A stretch of 64,000 nucleotides of DNA from positions 62,001 to 126,000 of the forward strand of contig DASYNP010000187.1 of the NCBI GenBank assembly GCA_036008465.1. Reading direction: 5' to 3'. The number at the start of each line of letters is the position of its first letter. The first letter of the stretch is position 1. The position numbers were made by a program, and so were the translations under genes. Under the pieces are notes generated by a model that saw nothing but the letters and a program-made list of their open reading frames with translations, did not search any database and had not been told where the DNA came from. Origin of the DNA: DASPSM01 sp036008465 (GTDB lineage Bacteria; Planctomycetota; Planctomycetia; Planctomycetales; Planctomycetaceae). Shown piece by piece: positions 35,035-43,700 of this stretch.

Positions 35035-36567
35035 ATGCATTCCACCATCCGCAATCGCATCCTTGAGCGTGCTGGCGCCCATCCTGGGCGTCTTCTTGCA
35101 CCATCAACGTTCGGTCATCGCCGCTCTGCGGGTGTGCTCGTCATTTTGGCGATCGCACTGCCCATGTTGATGGGCATCGCGGGACTTGTTCTCGACACCA
35201 GCATTTTGTTCGCCGCTCACCGCAACCTGCAAAGCGCCGCCGACGCGGCCGCGACCGCTGCCGCAATGACGATCTACCAAGGTGGAAGCGTCGCCCAGGC
35301 CCAGGCGATTGCCACCACGTCCGTGCAGGGCGACAACTCGCTCTCTGATGCCACGGTCGCGCTGAGCGTCCCTCCCACCACCGGACCTTACGCGGGGAAC
35401 TCGAGTTACGCGCAAGTGGTCGTCACCCGCAAGGCAAGCACATTTCTCATCCAAGTGTTGGGTGGTTCATCGGTCCAGACGATTCAAGCGACTTCGACGG
35501 CGGGTGCACAAGCGGCTACGGCGGGCGGTGCGATCTACCTGCTCGATCCGAATCCACCAGGAATCACGGTGAACCTGGCGCCGGTTGCCCCCCTTTCGTT
35601 GACGCTCCCGCCCATCTTGGGGGGGCTGCAGGTACTGGGACTGGGCCAACTTCAGGTGAACGGGGCTGTCCTCGACAACAATCAATGGGGAGGAGTCGAC
35701 CAGAACGGTAATCCAGCGGGTTCCGGGCCGGCCCCGCCCTATGCAGCCTCGTGCACACCGTTGATCAGTCTCACGAACGTCGCAGCCCAGGATATCCGTG
35801 TGGTGGGCGGAGTCGACAATCCGCATAACTATGGCAGCATCAACGCCGGCCAGGCCAGCCCGTTGCGATGCAATGCACTGCCGGTCCCTGATCCGTTCAG
35901 CAGCGTCCCCGCGCCGACGACGGCCGCCGACGGCAAGAACGTCGTGGCGACGAATTACGGTGGCGTGACCGTCATCGGGTTGCCGTTGCTGCCGGCCAAG
36001 ACCTTCAACCCCGGCGTTTACGATTGGATCGAAATCGTAAGCGGCTCGGTGACCTTCAACCCCGGCGTTTACATCATCCGCAGCGTCAATCCGATTACTC
36101 AAGTGGCGCTGAACGTTGTGGCGGGCACCGTGACGGCCAATGGCGTGACGTTTTATATCACCAACACGGCCAATTATTCGCCCGCCTCGGGCGCACCCGA
36201 CAACGGCGATGGCAATGCTGTTCCCCCGGCGGGATCGCCCAACTTGATTCCCAGCGTCGTCATCGCTTCGTTGCTCGGCAGCAGCTATTCCGGCCTGAAC
36301 GACCCGAGCAGCCCGTTCAATGGATTGCTCATTTACCAACGGCGCATCGACCGTCGACCGATCGTTTTGGTCGACGAGACGTTGATCCTGGGAGGAACGC
36401 TCAGTGGAGCCGTCTACGCCAAATATGGACAAGCGATCTTTGCCGCGAACGGAACCTACAACCTCCAATTCGCGACCGGGTCGATGCTCTGTTTGAACGT
36501 CCTCCAGTGCAAACTGAGCCCCACCACATTGCTCCCTCCTGCGATGGACGTCTACCTCGTCCAATAA
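35035..36567 (+). CDS. tadG: TadG-like pilus-associated protein with long exported beta-rich domain
   Basis: 510 residues, ribosome binding site TGAGG 8 nt before the ATG. The N-terminal signature RRSAGVLVILAIALPMLMGI followed by ILFAAHRNLQSAADAAATAA is that of TadG/Flp pilus proteins. The exported region is rich in Gly, Pro, Asn and Val and has the near-repeat TFNPGVYDWIEIVSGSV / TFNPGVYIIRSVN near 323-350, suggestive of beta-helix or beta-solenoid packing. No VWA metal motif is visible, unlike some TadG proteins. It is the last Tad gene; the hybrid kinase gene starts 4 nt after its stop. Confidence 0.85.
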   Translation: MHSTIRNRILERAGAHPGRLLAPSTFGHRRSAGVLVILAIALPMLMGIAGLVLDTSILFAAHRNLQSAADAAATAAAMTIYQGGSVAQAQAIATTSVQGDNSLSDATVALSVPPTTGPYAGNSSYAQVVVTRKASTFLIQVLGGSSVQTIQATSTAGAQAATAGGAIYLLDPNPPGITVNLAPVAPLSLTLPPILGGLQVLGLGQLQVNGAVLDNNQWGGVDQNGNPAGSGPAPPYAASCTPLISLTNVAAQDIRVVGGVDNPHNYGSINAGQASPLRCNALPVPDPFSSVPAPTTAADGKNVVATNYGGVTVIGLPLLPAKTFNPGVYDWIEIVSGSVTFNPGVYIIRSVNPITQVALNVVAGTVTANGVTFYITNTANYSPASGAPDNGDGNAVPPAGSPNLIPSVVIASLLGSSYSGLNDPSSPFNGLLIYQRRIDRRPIVLVDETLILGGTLSGAVYAKYGQAIFAANGTYNLQFATGSMLCLNVLQCKLSPTTLLPPAMDVYLVQ

Positions 36568-36571
36568 GTCG

Positions 36572-39520
36572 ATGACCACGATCCTCGAAGCACCCGCGAC
36601 GCAGGAAGCGATCGCCGCGCGGCCGTTGCAGCAATGCGGTGGTCTGCTCGAGCGATCGCCGGCGCTCGCGGTCGTGACGTCGGCCGATGGCCGCATCTTG
36701 CTGGGCAACCGAGTCTGGACGGACCTGTTGGGCCACCCCAGCGACACGGTCTTGGGTCGGTTGCTCACGCATTTCGTGCATCCGGACCATGCTGCGCCCT
36801 TCGCCGCGATGTTGCGCCAATCGGCCGAATCGGGTGCCGCCTGCAGTCTCGACGCTCCCGTACGTTGCCGCGACGGAACACATAAGTGGCTGTACTGGCA
36901 AGTCCGGCGCGATGCCGACCGGAGCCTGTTTGCCTTCGCCTTCGATGTCTCCGAGCGCAAAGAGGAAGAGCTGCGTGCCGAGCGCCGAGCTTACGTCACC
37001 TCGTTGCGGGCTGAGATTTGGGCCCCCTTTGGCCGCGTGTTTTCGCAGAGATCGATCCTCGAGGCCTGGGCGAACGTCCTGGCAAAGTCGCTCGAGGCGA
37101 TCGAGGTCGGGATCTGGACGGTCGACGAACGTCACGCCGATCCCCAGTTTGGCGCAGCCTCGCAGAACGCCAAAGCCTCTCCATCGGCTCCTTTCTTCGA
37201 GCTTTTGATCGACGAAGTGCGGAAGGTTCGCAGCTCGAGGGCGCCGAGTGCGTTTGTGACGACCGGCGACGCGACTCCCGTCGACGTGCTCGAGAAAATC
37301 ATTCGAGGGCGGGGCATCGTCGGCATCCTTCTTTACCCGATCGTGTTGCAGGACCGCGTCGTCGCGATCGTCGCCGCCTGCTTCGCCCGCGCCCTTCGCG
37401 AAGTCGACACGTTTACGCTGGAAAAAGCCGCCGGCGAAATCGGTCCGGCACTCGCGTTTCTGCGCCAGCACGAGCTCCTGGCGGAATCGAAACGGGCAAA
37501 CGACGCGCTCGTGCGGTCGGCGCCAACTGCCATCTGCTGCTTGGACCGCGACGGCAACGTCACGCGGTGGAACCCTGCCGCCGAGCGCCTCTTCGGCCGG
37601 CCGTCCGCCGAGGCGCTCGGCCGCCCACTTGCGGTCCTCCGAAATGACGAACGAGAGATCTTTCAAGCATCGATCCAAGGAGCCATCGCCGGACAAGCGA
37701 CGGCTCACGTGGAAACCAAGGTCCAATCGTCCAACGGCCAGCAGCTCGATGTGGGAATGTCTGTGTCGCCGCTGTTTGGTCCCGACAAGGCCGTCGAAGC
37801 CGTGCTGATTGTCCTCGCCGACCTGACCGAGCGCAAACGAGCCGAGCGGCGACTTTCGCTCGTAAACGCGGTCACGCGCGTGCTCACCGACCCCGAGTCG
37901 GGCGATCAGGCACTGAGCGCCGTTCTGTCTCTCATCGGCTCTCATCTCGGCTGCGGCTGTGGCGAGTTTTGGGCGACCGACGACGGCAACTCCTCGGTGC
38001 GACTCACGGAAAGCTGGCACTGCTCGGCGACAAACGCGACCGATTTCGAGAGCCAAACACGGAATTGGGATCCGTCCGAACCTGCCGATCTGGCAAAAAC
38101 CGTGCTGCGTCACGGCAAGCCGCGGTGGTTCGCAAAGCTCTCCTCCGACCGCACCTTCGATCGAGCCGGTCTGGCGGCTCGTTGTGGACTTGATGACGCG
38201 CTCGGTATTCCTGTGATCGCTGGTCAAAGCGCCGTCGGGGTGATGCTCTTTTTTTCCGAACAGATCCTCGAGCCGGATGACCAATTGCTGGCCTGCTTGA
38301 CGGCAGTCGCCGAGCAAATCGGTTCCTTCCTGTCGCGCCGGCGGCTTCAACAAACGCTGCAGGAGTCGGTCGATAAGCTGCGACAATCCGAGAAGATGGA
38401 GTCGGTCGGACGTCTCGTGGGGGGCGTCGCTCACGACTTTAACAATCTCTTGACCGTGATCCTGGGTTACGGAGAGCTCCTCTTGGGGGAAGTCGCCGGC
38501 GAGGCGCCGATTCGCGAATCGCTGACCGAGATCGTCGAGTCGGGAAAGCGGGCCTCGGGCCTCACGCGACAGCTCCTGGCCTTTTGCCGCAAGGAAATCT
38601 ACAACCCCGTCACTCTCGACCTCAACGCCCACGTCGAGGGGATGGAGAAAATGATGCGACGCCTCGTCGGCGAAGCGATCGAGCTGCGAACGGGGCTGAC
38701 GGCCGATCTGGGGCACGTGCACGCCGATCCGGCTCAAATCGAGCAGGTTGTGATGAATCTCGTCGTCAACGCGCGCGACGCGATACCGGCGGGCGGGCAG
38801 ATCACGATCGAGACGAAGATGGTTCAACTCGCTCGCGGACAAAAGATTGTTCCCCACGCGGCCCCCGGCTCGTATGTCCTTCTGGCCGTCCGCGACACCG
38901 GCTGCGGCATGGATGAGGCGACCCGTGTTCGCATCTTCGAGCCCTTCTTCACGACCAAGGGTGCGGGCAAAGGGACCGGCATGGGACTGGCAACCGTGCA
39001 GGAAATCGTCCAGCAATGCGGCGGCCAGATTGCCGTTGAAAGCCAGCCAGGTGCAGGCTCGAAATTCCAGATTTTCCTGCCGCCGGTCACCAGCGGGCTG
39101 GCGGCGTGGGAGGTCGATGCCGCGCCCCAAGCCATTCCGCGGGGAAGTGAAACGATTCTGGTCGTCGAAGACGAGACTCCGGTCCGCCGTCTCATGGCGC
39201 GCCTGCTCAGGGTTCAAAACTATCAGGTGCATGAGGCGGCCAACGCGACCGACGCGCTCGATCTGCTCCGCAGCCAACCGGGAAAAATCGACCTCCTGCT
39301 CACCGATGTCGTGATGCCCGACATGAACGGCGTGGCGTTGGCGGAAAAGGCCCAGAAGGCGCACCCCAAACTCAAGGTGCTGTTTGCTTCCGGCTATCGG
39401 GACGGCGAACTCCGCCGGCTTGGACTGCCGGACCTCGGTCCGCAGCTCTTGCAAAAACCGTTTACCACATTCGATCTGGCCACGAAGGTGCGGCAGACTC
39501 TCGACGGCCTCCTGGAGTAG
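36572..39520 (+). CDS. Hybrid histidine kinase: PAS-GAF-PAS-GAF-HisKA-HATPase-receiver
   Basis: 982 residues. PAS 1 (about 25-135; VVTSADGRILLGNRVWTDLL), a GAF-like segment (150-300), PAS 2 (310-430; AICCLDRDGNVTRWNPAAER), a second GAF (440-590), HisKA with His621 in GGVAHDFNNLLTVI, HATPase (NLVVNARDAIPAGG, VRDTGCGMDEATRV, GTGMGLATVQEIVQ) and a receiver (860-978) with Asp912 in LLTDVVMPDMNG and Lys in LQKPFTTFD. No transmembrane helix is seen, so it senses cytoplasmic cues. It starts 4 nt after the TadG-like gene and probably belongs to the Tad transcript, giving a dedicated sensory kinase for pilus biogenesis. Confidence 0.93.
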   Translation: MTTILEAPATQEAIAARPLQQCGGLLERSPALAVVTSADGRILLGNRVWTDLLGHPSDTVLGRLLTHFVHPDHAAPFAAMLRQSAESGAACSLDAPVRCRDGTHKWLYWQVRRDADRSLFAFAFDVSERKEEELRAERRAYVTSLRAEIWAPFGRVFSQRSILEAWANVLAKSLEAIEVGIWTVDERHADPQFGAASQNAKASPSAPFFELLIDEVRKVRSSRAPSAFVTTGDATPVDVLEKIIRGRGIVGILLYPIVLQDRVVAIVAACFARALREVDTFTLEKAAGEIGPALAFLRQHELLAESKRANDALVRSAPTAICCLDRDGNVTRWNPAAERLFGRPSAEALGRPLAVLRNDEREIFQASIQGAIAGQATAHVETKVQSSNGQQLDVGMSVSPLFGPDKAVEAVLIVLADLTERKRAERRLSLVNAVTRVLTDPESGDQALSAVLSLIGSHLGCGCGEFWATDDGNSSVRLTESWHCSATNATDFESQTRNWDPSEPADLAKTVLRHGKPRWFAKLSSDRTFDRAGLAARCGLDDALGIPVIAGQSAVGVMLFFSEQILEPDDQLLACLTAVAEQIGSFLSRRRLQQTLQESVDKLRQSEKMESVGRLVGGVAHDFNNLLTVILGYGELLLGEVAGEAPIRESLTEIVESGKRASGLTRQLLAFCRKEIYNPVTLDLNAHVEGMEKMMRRLVGEAIELRTGLTADLGHVHADPAQIEQVVMNLVVNARDAIPAGGQITIETKMVQLARGQKIVPHAAPGSYVLLAVRDTGCGMDEATRVRIFEPFFTTKGAGKGTGMGLATVQEIVQQCGGQIAVESQPGAGSKFQIFLPPVTSGLAAWEVDAAPQAIPRGSETILVVEDETPVRRLMARLLRVQNYQVHEAANATDALDLLRSQPGKIDLLLTDVVMPDMNGVALAEKAQKAHPKLKVLFASGYRDGELRRLGLPDLGPQLLQKPFTTFDLATKVRQTLDGLLE

Positions 39521-39741
39521 CAGCGGAATTCAGGAGCCGCGCACGCTGTAAGCGGTCCACCGCCCCATCGCCTGAGAAGTGTCCCGTCCCGTTCGTTCAC
39601 CCGCTCCAACGAAATCTCCGCCGGGTCGGTGGGTCAACTACCTGGTGGGTCAAGTTCCTATTGAAACAAAGTGTCCCGACCCACCGGACAGACTCTGTCT
39701 CGTTCGCGTCCCGTCCCGTTGGTTCCCGCCTGATGCCGTAG

Positions 39742-39779
39742 GGTGGGACAAGTCCGCCGCAGGCGGGCGCCGGCCCACC
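39742..39779. repeat. Dispersed GC-rich palindrome
   Basis: Outer arms GGTGGG and CCCACC flank an inner stem CCGCC-GCA-GGCGG. The surrounding text (GTAGGGTGGGACAAGTCCG) is of a kind I recall as dispersed in Pirellula-group intergenic DNA; copy number in this genome cannot be judged from the window. Confidence 0.6.
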
Positions 39780-39827
39780 ATCCTTGTGCCTGCGGCCGCA
39801 AGGCGACCTTGTCGGCACCCTACAAAT

Positions 39828-39935
39828 ACGTGTCCCGTCCCATGACCGTGTCCCGTCCCACGACCGTGTCCCGTCCCACGACCGTGTCCCGTCCCATGAA
39901 CGTGTCCCGCCCCATGAACGTGTCCCGTCGGTCAA
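39828..39935. repeat. 18-bp tandem repeat, six units
   Basis: Six consecutive 18-bp units of consensus CCGTGTCCCGTCCCAYGA (units begin at 39828, 39846, 39864, 39882, 39900 and 39918). Units 2 and 3 are identical, units 1 and 5 differ at one to two positions, and the sixth is degenerate at its end. Fragments of the same core (GTCCCGTCCC) occur singly near 39583 and 39707, which suggests the array grew from a local seed. The period is a multiple of 3, so open frames across it encode a hexapeptide repeat, but no start signal supports translation. Confidence 0.85.
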
Positions 39936-39954
39936 TCCGTCTGGCTGGCGCACC

Positions 39955-40200
39955 GGGGAGCTTTCCCCTTCTTAAAAAAATGATCCCCGCCCGCCGGAGT
40001 TTCTCGGGCCCCCTCGCCGCAGAGGATCGCGCCAAATGCCTGCTGCATCGGGGAATCCTCGGGCGTAGCGTGGTCGGCTAATAAGGTGGCAGGACCTGCC
40101 ACCTTTTCTGGAGCGAGGTCAAAGTACCCTGAGCCCGCGTCGGGCCATCCTGCTGGGGATCCTTCCCCTCTATTGAAAAAAAGATCCCCATCACCGCCGG
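39955..40200. repeat. Two diverged copies of a ~45-bp A-tract element
   Basis: Copy A (39955-39997) and copy B (40155-40200) share the order GGGGA, CTTTCCCC/CCTTCCCC, a run of seven A, then GATCCCC and CCGCCGG. In copy B GGGGATC and GATCCCC form an inverted repeat around the A-tract. They are direct repeats about 200 bp apart, with the 11-bp stem between them. Confidence 0.55.
40083..40105. terminator. Perfect 11-bp inverted repeat followed by a short T-run
   Basis: AAGGTGGCAGG and CCTGCCACCTT are separated by one base and followed by TT on the plus strand, so it could form a hairpin terminator in either direction. It is more than 560 bases past the hybrid kinase stop, so it may be a repeat element instead of that gene's terminator. 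Confidence 0.45.
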
Positions 40201-40500
40201 GGATCCAATTTTCGTTCCCGGCGGGGATCTTATCCCCACCGGACAGACTTGGACCGCGCGTGACAGACCGGATCGGCAATCCGCAACGACAAGTCCTCGG
40301 CGCGTACCGCGATTGTCCGTCGCAGCGCATCACGAGCCTTATCTCCAGCCTACCGCAAAAAGTGTCCGCCGCCCATCCCGAGTTTCTATGGGCGTGTAAA
40401 CAACTTGGAAAATTTTCCGTGCCTCGGAGGTCCCGCGTGCCAGGCCCGCCGGTCGGCGTCTCAGGCAGACGCCGCGTCCGATCCCCTTCTTCCGGTCTGA

Positions 40501-40556
40501 GCCCCCGCGAGGGGGCGGCGCGCATCCTGGACCCAAGAGTGTCGCCCCGCTGGGGC
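40501..40556. repeat. Pair of short GC hairpins
   Basis: GCCCCC-GCGA-GGGGGC (40501-40516) and GCCCC-GCT-GGGGC followed by TTTT (40544-40560). The second has the form of a small intrinsic terminator. They flank 28 bases and may belong to one dispersed element. Confidence 0.4.
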
Positions 40557-40776
40557 TTTTCGATCAACGCGAGCGCACTGGCGCCACTGGCTCGCGCCAA
40601 TGGCAAGAGGAGTGCCGCCCCTCGCGGGGCTAATTGGTGCGGTCCAAAATCACCTCTGGAAGCGTCAGCCGGATATACTGATTGATCGCGGGCCGCCGAG
40701 TCGTTTTCCGAAGATAATTGGCGTCTGGTCGCTAGCGCAACCTGAGTCACCCGAGCATTCCGTGGGAGGGTACGGG

Positions 40777-43700
40777 ATGGACAATCCCACAACTCCCGAT
40801 TCGCCCGATCTGCCGGCCCCCGAGTTGGGTGCCGTACCTCCGGCAATCTTTGAGTTTTCGGCGGAGACGTCGCGCTCCCAACAGACCTATGTTCCCGGAG
40901 CGGTAACCGGACCAGCGATCACACAGCCTCCCAGTCCCCCGCCCGCTGCCTTCGGCCGATATCAGGTGCGAAAGACCTTGGGGGAGGGGGGATTCGGGGC
41001 GGTCTATCTTGGCCACGACAGCCAACTCGACCGGTCCGTGGCGATCAAGGTCTTCCGCGGTGGTGCCGAGGTGCCGCCCGCGGAGGCCGATCGCTTGCTT
41101 CAGGAGGCTCGCCGGCTTGCCAGGCTGCGTCACTCGGGAATCGTGGCGGTGCACGACGTCGGAACGCAGGACAGCCAGGTATTCATCGTCTCCGACTATC
41201 TCGACGGACAGGATCTGGCTCGCTGGTTGAAACGCCACTCGCCGAGCTGGCAAGAAGCCGTGGCGATTGTCAGCGCCGTGGCCGATGCGCTCGCTCACGC
41301 ACATGCCCAGCTCACGGTTCACCGCGATGTGAAACCGGCCAACATCATTCTCACGTCGGCCGGCGCCCCGGTCCTGGTCGACTTCGGCCTCGCGCTGGAC
41401 GACTTGTCGGCTGGCGGCGGCGAACTGGGGATCATCTCCGGCACGCCCGCGTATATGGCGCCCGAGCAGGTTGCCGGAACGGCCCATCGGATTGACGGCC
41501 GCACCGACATCTACAGCCTGGGCGTGGTCCTCTACGAGATGCTCTGCGGGCGCATCCCATTCCGGTCCGAGCAGTCGCACGAACTCTTGCGGCAGGTGCG
41601 CGACGACGAGCCCCAACCTCTCCGCCAGATTGCTCGAGAGATTCCGCCAGAGTTGGAACGCATTTGCCTCAAGGCGCTCGCCAAGAAAATGCAGGACCGT
41701 TATACGACCGCGGCCGACTTTGCCGATGAGCTGCGGCGGGTGCTCCAAACGACTTCGGAATCCGCGACGTCACCCTCGTCGTTACGACAGTCGGCGGCCG
41801 GGATTCCGACGAGCATGTCATACCGAGAGACTTCGCAGCACGCGTCAGAGGTGCTGTCGTCGTCCCGGCGTCGCATCCGAGAGGCTGCCCGTCGCCAGGT
41901 GACGGTTCTGGTCTGCGGCACCGAGCTGTTCGAGTCCGAGGCGTATCTGGAAACCCTGGATGCGGAGGACCAGGCGAAAGTGTTGCAGACGTTCGAGCAG
42001 ATCTGCGAGCGGGCCGTGCGCGGGCTCGATGGGGCCGTCGTGCAATGCAACGAACAGGGGTTCTTGGCCTGCTTCGGCTACCCGGTCGCATACGAGGACG
42101 CCGCCCGTCGCGCCGCTCGGGCCGGCCTCCGCATGCTCGACGAACTGAAAGACCTCGGCGATCAGCTCCGCCGCAAGCATCAGCTCGAACTGAATCCGTG
42201 GGTCGGGATCCATACGGGGCCTGCCGTCGTGGAGACAAAGGGAGAGGCGGTCTCGCTGGTCGGAGAGGCGCGTAATGCGGCCCTCCGCCTGGGCGATGTC
42301 GCCGTGTCCGGCCAGGTCATCTGCACCGAGGACGCGCACCGGCTGTTCCACGGTCGTTTTCGATGCGCCAGCCTGGGCCAAAAAAAGATCAAGGGCATGC
42401 CTCAATCGGTCGAGCTGTTTCAAGTGGAGGGAATCGCTTGGGCCGGCAGCTTGATCGAGGCGTCGGCGCCGACCGAACTTTCGCCGCTCACCGGCCGCGA
42501 TCAGGAGACGAGCTTACTCAAGGATCGTTGGGAACAGGCTACCGAGGGCATGGGTCAAATCGTGCTGCTCATCGGCGAGCCGGGCCTCGGCAAATCGCGG
42601 CTGGTCTACACGCTCAAGGAACACGTCCTTGGCGGGATCGTCGAGGGTGAGACCGACTCGCCCGTCATCGAGTGGCGCTGCTCGCCCCAGTTCCAGAACA
42701 CGGGCTTGTACCCAGCCATCGACTTTTTTGAGCGAGCCCTGGAATTCGGCCGCGAGGACTCGCCACAGGCCCGGTTCGATCGGCTGGTCCACTACTTGGA
42801 ACAGTACGAACTGGCGCGGCCGGAGACCGTGCCACTGTGGGCGTCACTCTTGTCGCTACCAACCACGGACCGCTTCCCTCCGCTTTCGTTGTCCCCGCCT
42901 CGGCAGCGGGAAGAGACCTTCAGGGCGATGGTCGAGTGGCTGCACGCGCGGGCCGCTCAGCGGCCGATTCTGTTTATTGTCGAAGACTTGCATTGGATGG
43001 ATGCTTCCACGCTGGAATTCTTAGAGCAGTTTATCGCCGAGGGTCTGCACGACCGAATCCTCACCGTGCTGACTTTCCGCCCCGAATTCAAGACGCCCTG
43101 GCCGTCGGTCGCCCACCAGACCAGCCTGGCCCTCAACCGCCTGACGCGCCGCCAGGCCGGTGAGTTGATGCGCAAGAAGTCGGGAGGCGCGCTCTCGGAC
43201 GCGCTCATCGAGCAGGTCTACGACCGCACAGGCGGCGTGCCGCTATTTGTTGAAGAGTTCACAAAAATGGTGCAGGAGTCGGGCGCGCTGGCGGAGAAGG
43301 GGGGCGCGCCAGCCCCGGTCCTTCCGGCGCATCAGATTCCCGCCACGCTGCAAGATCTCATGAACGCGCGGCTGGATCGGATGGAAGGCGAACAGGAACT
43401 GGCCCAGCTCGCCGCCACGCTCGGCCGCGAGTTCGGCCATGAGCTGCTGGCCGCCGTCGCGAATCTGGACGAAGCGGACCTCCGCGCCGAGCTCGAAAAA
43501 TTGGTGAGGGCGGAGATTCTGTTCCAGAAAGGACGGCCGCCCGCGTGTACTTACCTCTTCAAGCACGCACTGCTCGAAGATGCGTTGTACAACTCGCTGG
43601 TCAAGAACAGGCGACAGGAGTTTCACCGGCGCGCCGCCGAGGCATTGGAGTCCCGGTTCCTGCAAACCGTCGAGCAGCGACCGGAACTCCTGGCGCACCA

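Larger units (their letters stand above)
39521..40776. other. Repeat-rich intergenic region
   Basis: About 1.26 kb without a convincing gene between the hybrid kinase and the kinase/cyclase fusion. It contains a planctomycete-type dispersed palindrome (39742-39779), an 18-bp tandem array (39828-39935), two diverged copies of a 43-46 bp A-tract element, a perfect 11-bp stem (40083-40105) and two short GC hairpins (40501-40556). Open frames in it are low-complexity or Arg/Pro-rich and lack ribosome binding sites. The promoter of the gene at 40777 must lie near its right end. Confidence 0.7.

Noticed and set aside
36401..39454. 1017-codon open frame on the minus strand
   Set aside because: It lies opposite the hybrid histidine kinase, whose domains are unmistakable; long antisense frames are expected in high-GC DNA.
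39828..39935. Possible CRISPR array
   Set aside because: Units are contiguous 18-bp tandem repeats without spacers, and no cas genes are present.
39932..40846. Long open frame (304 codons) on the minus strand across the repeat-rich region
   Set aside because: Composition is Arg/Pro/Gly-rich, it crosses repeats and the start of the kinase/cyclase gene, and it has no ribosome binding site.
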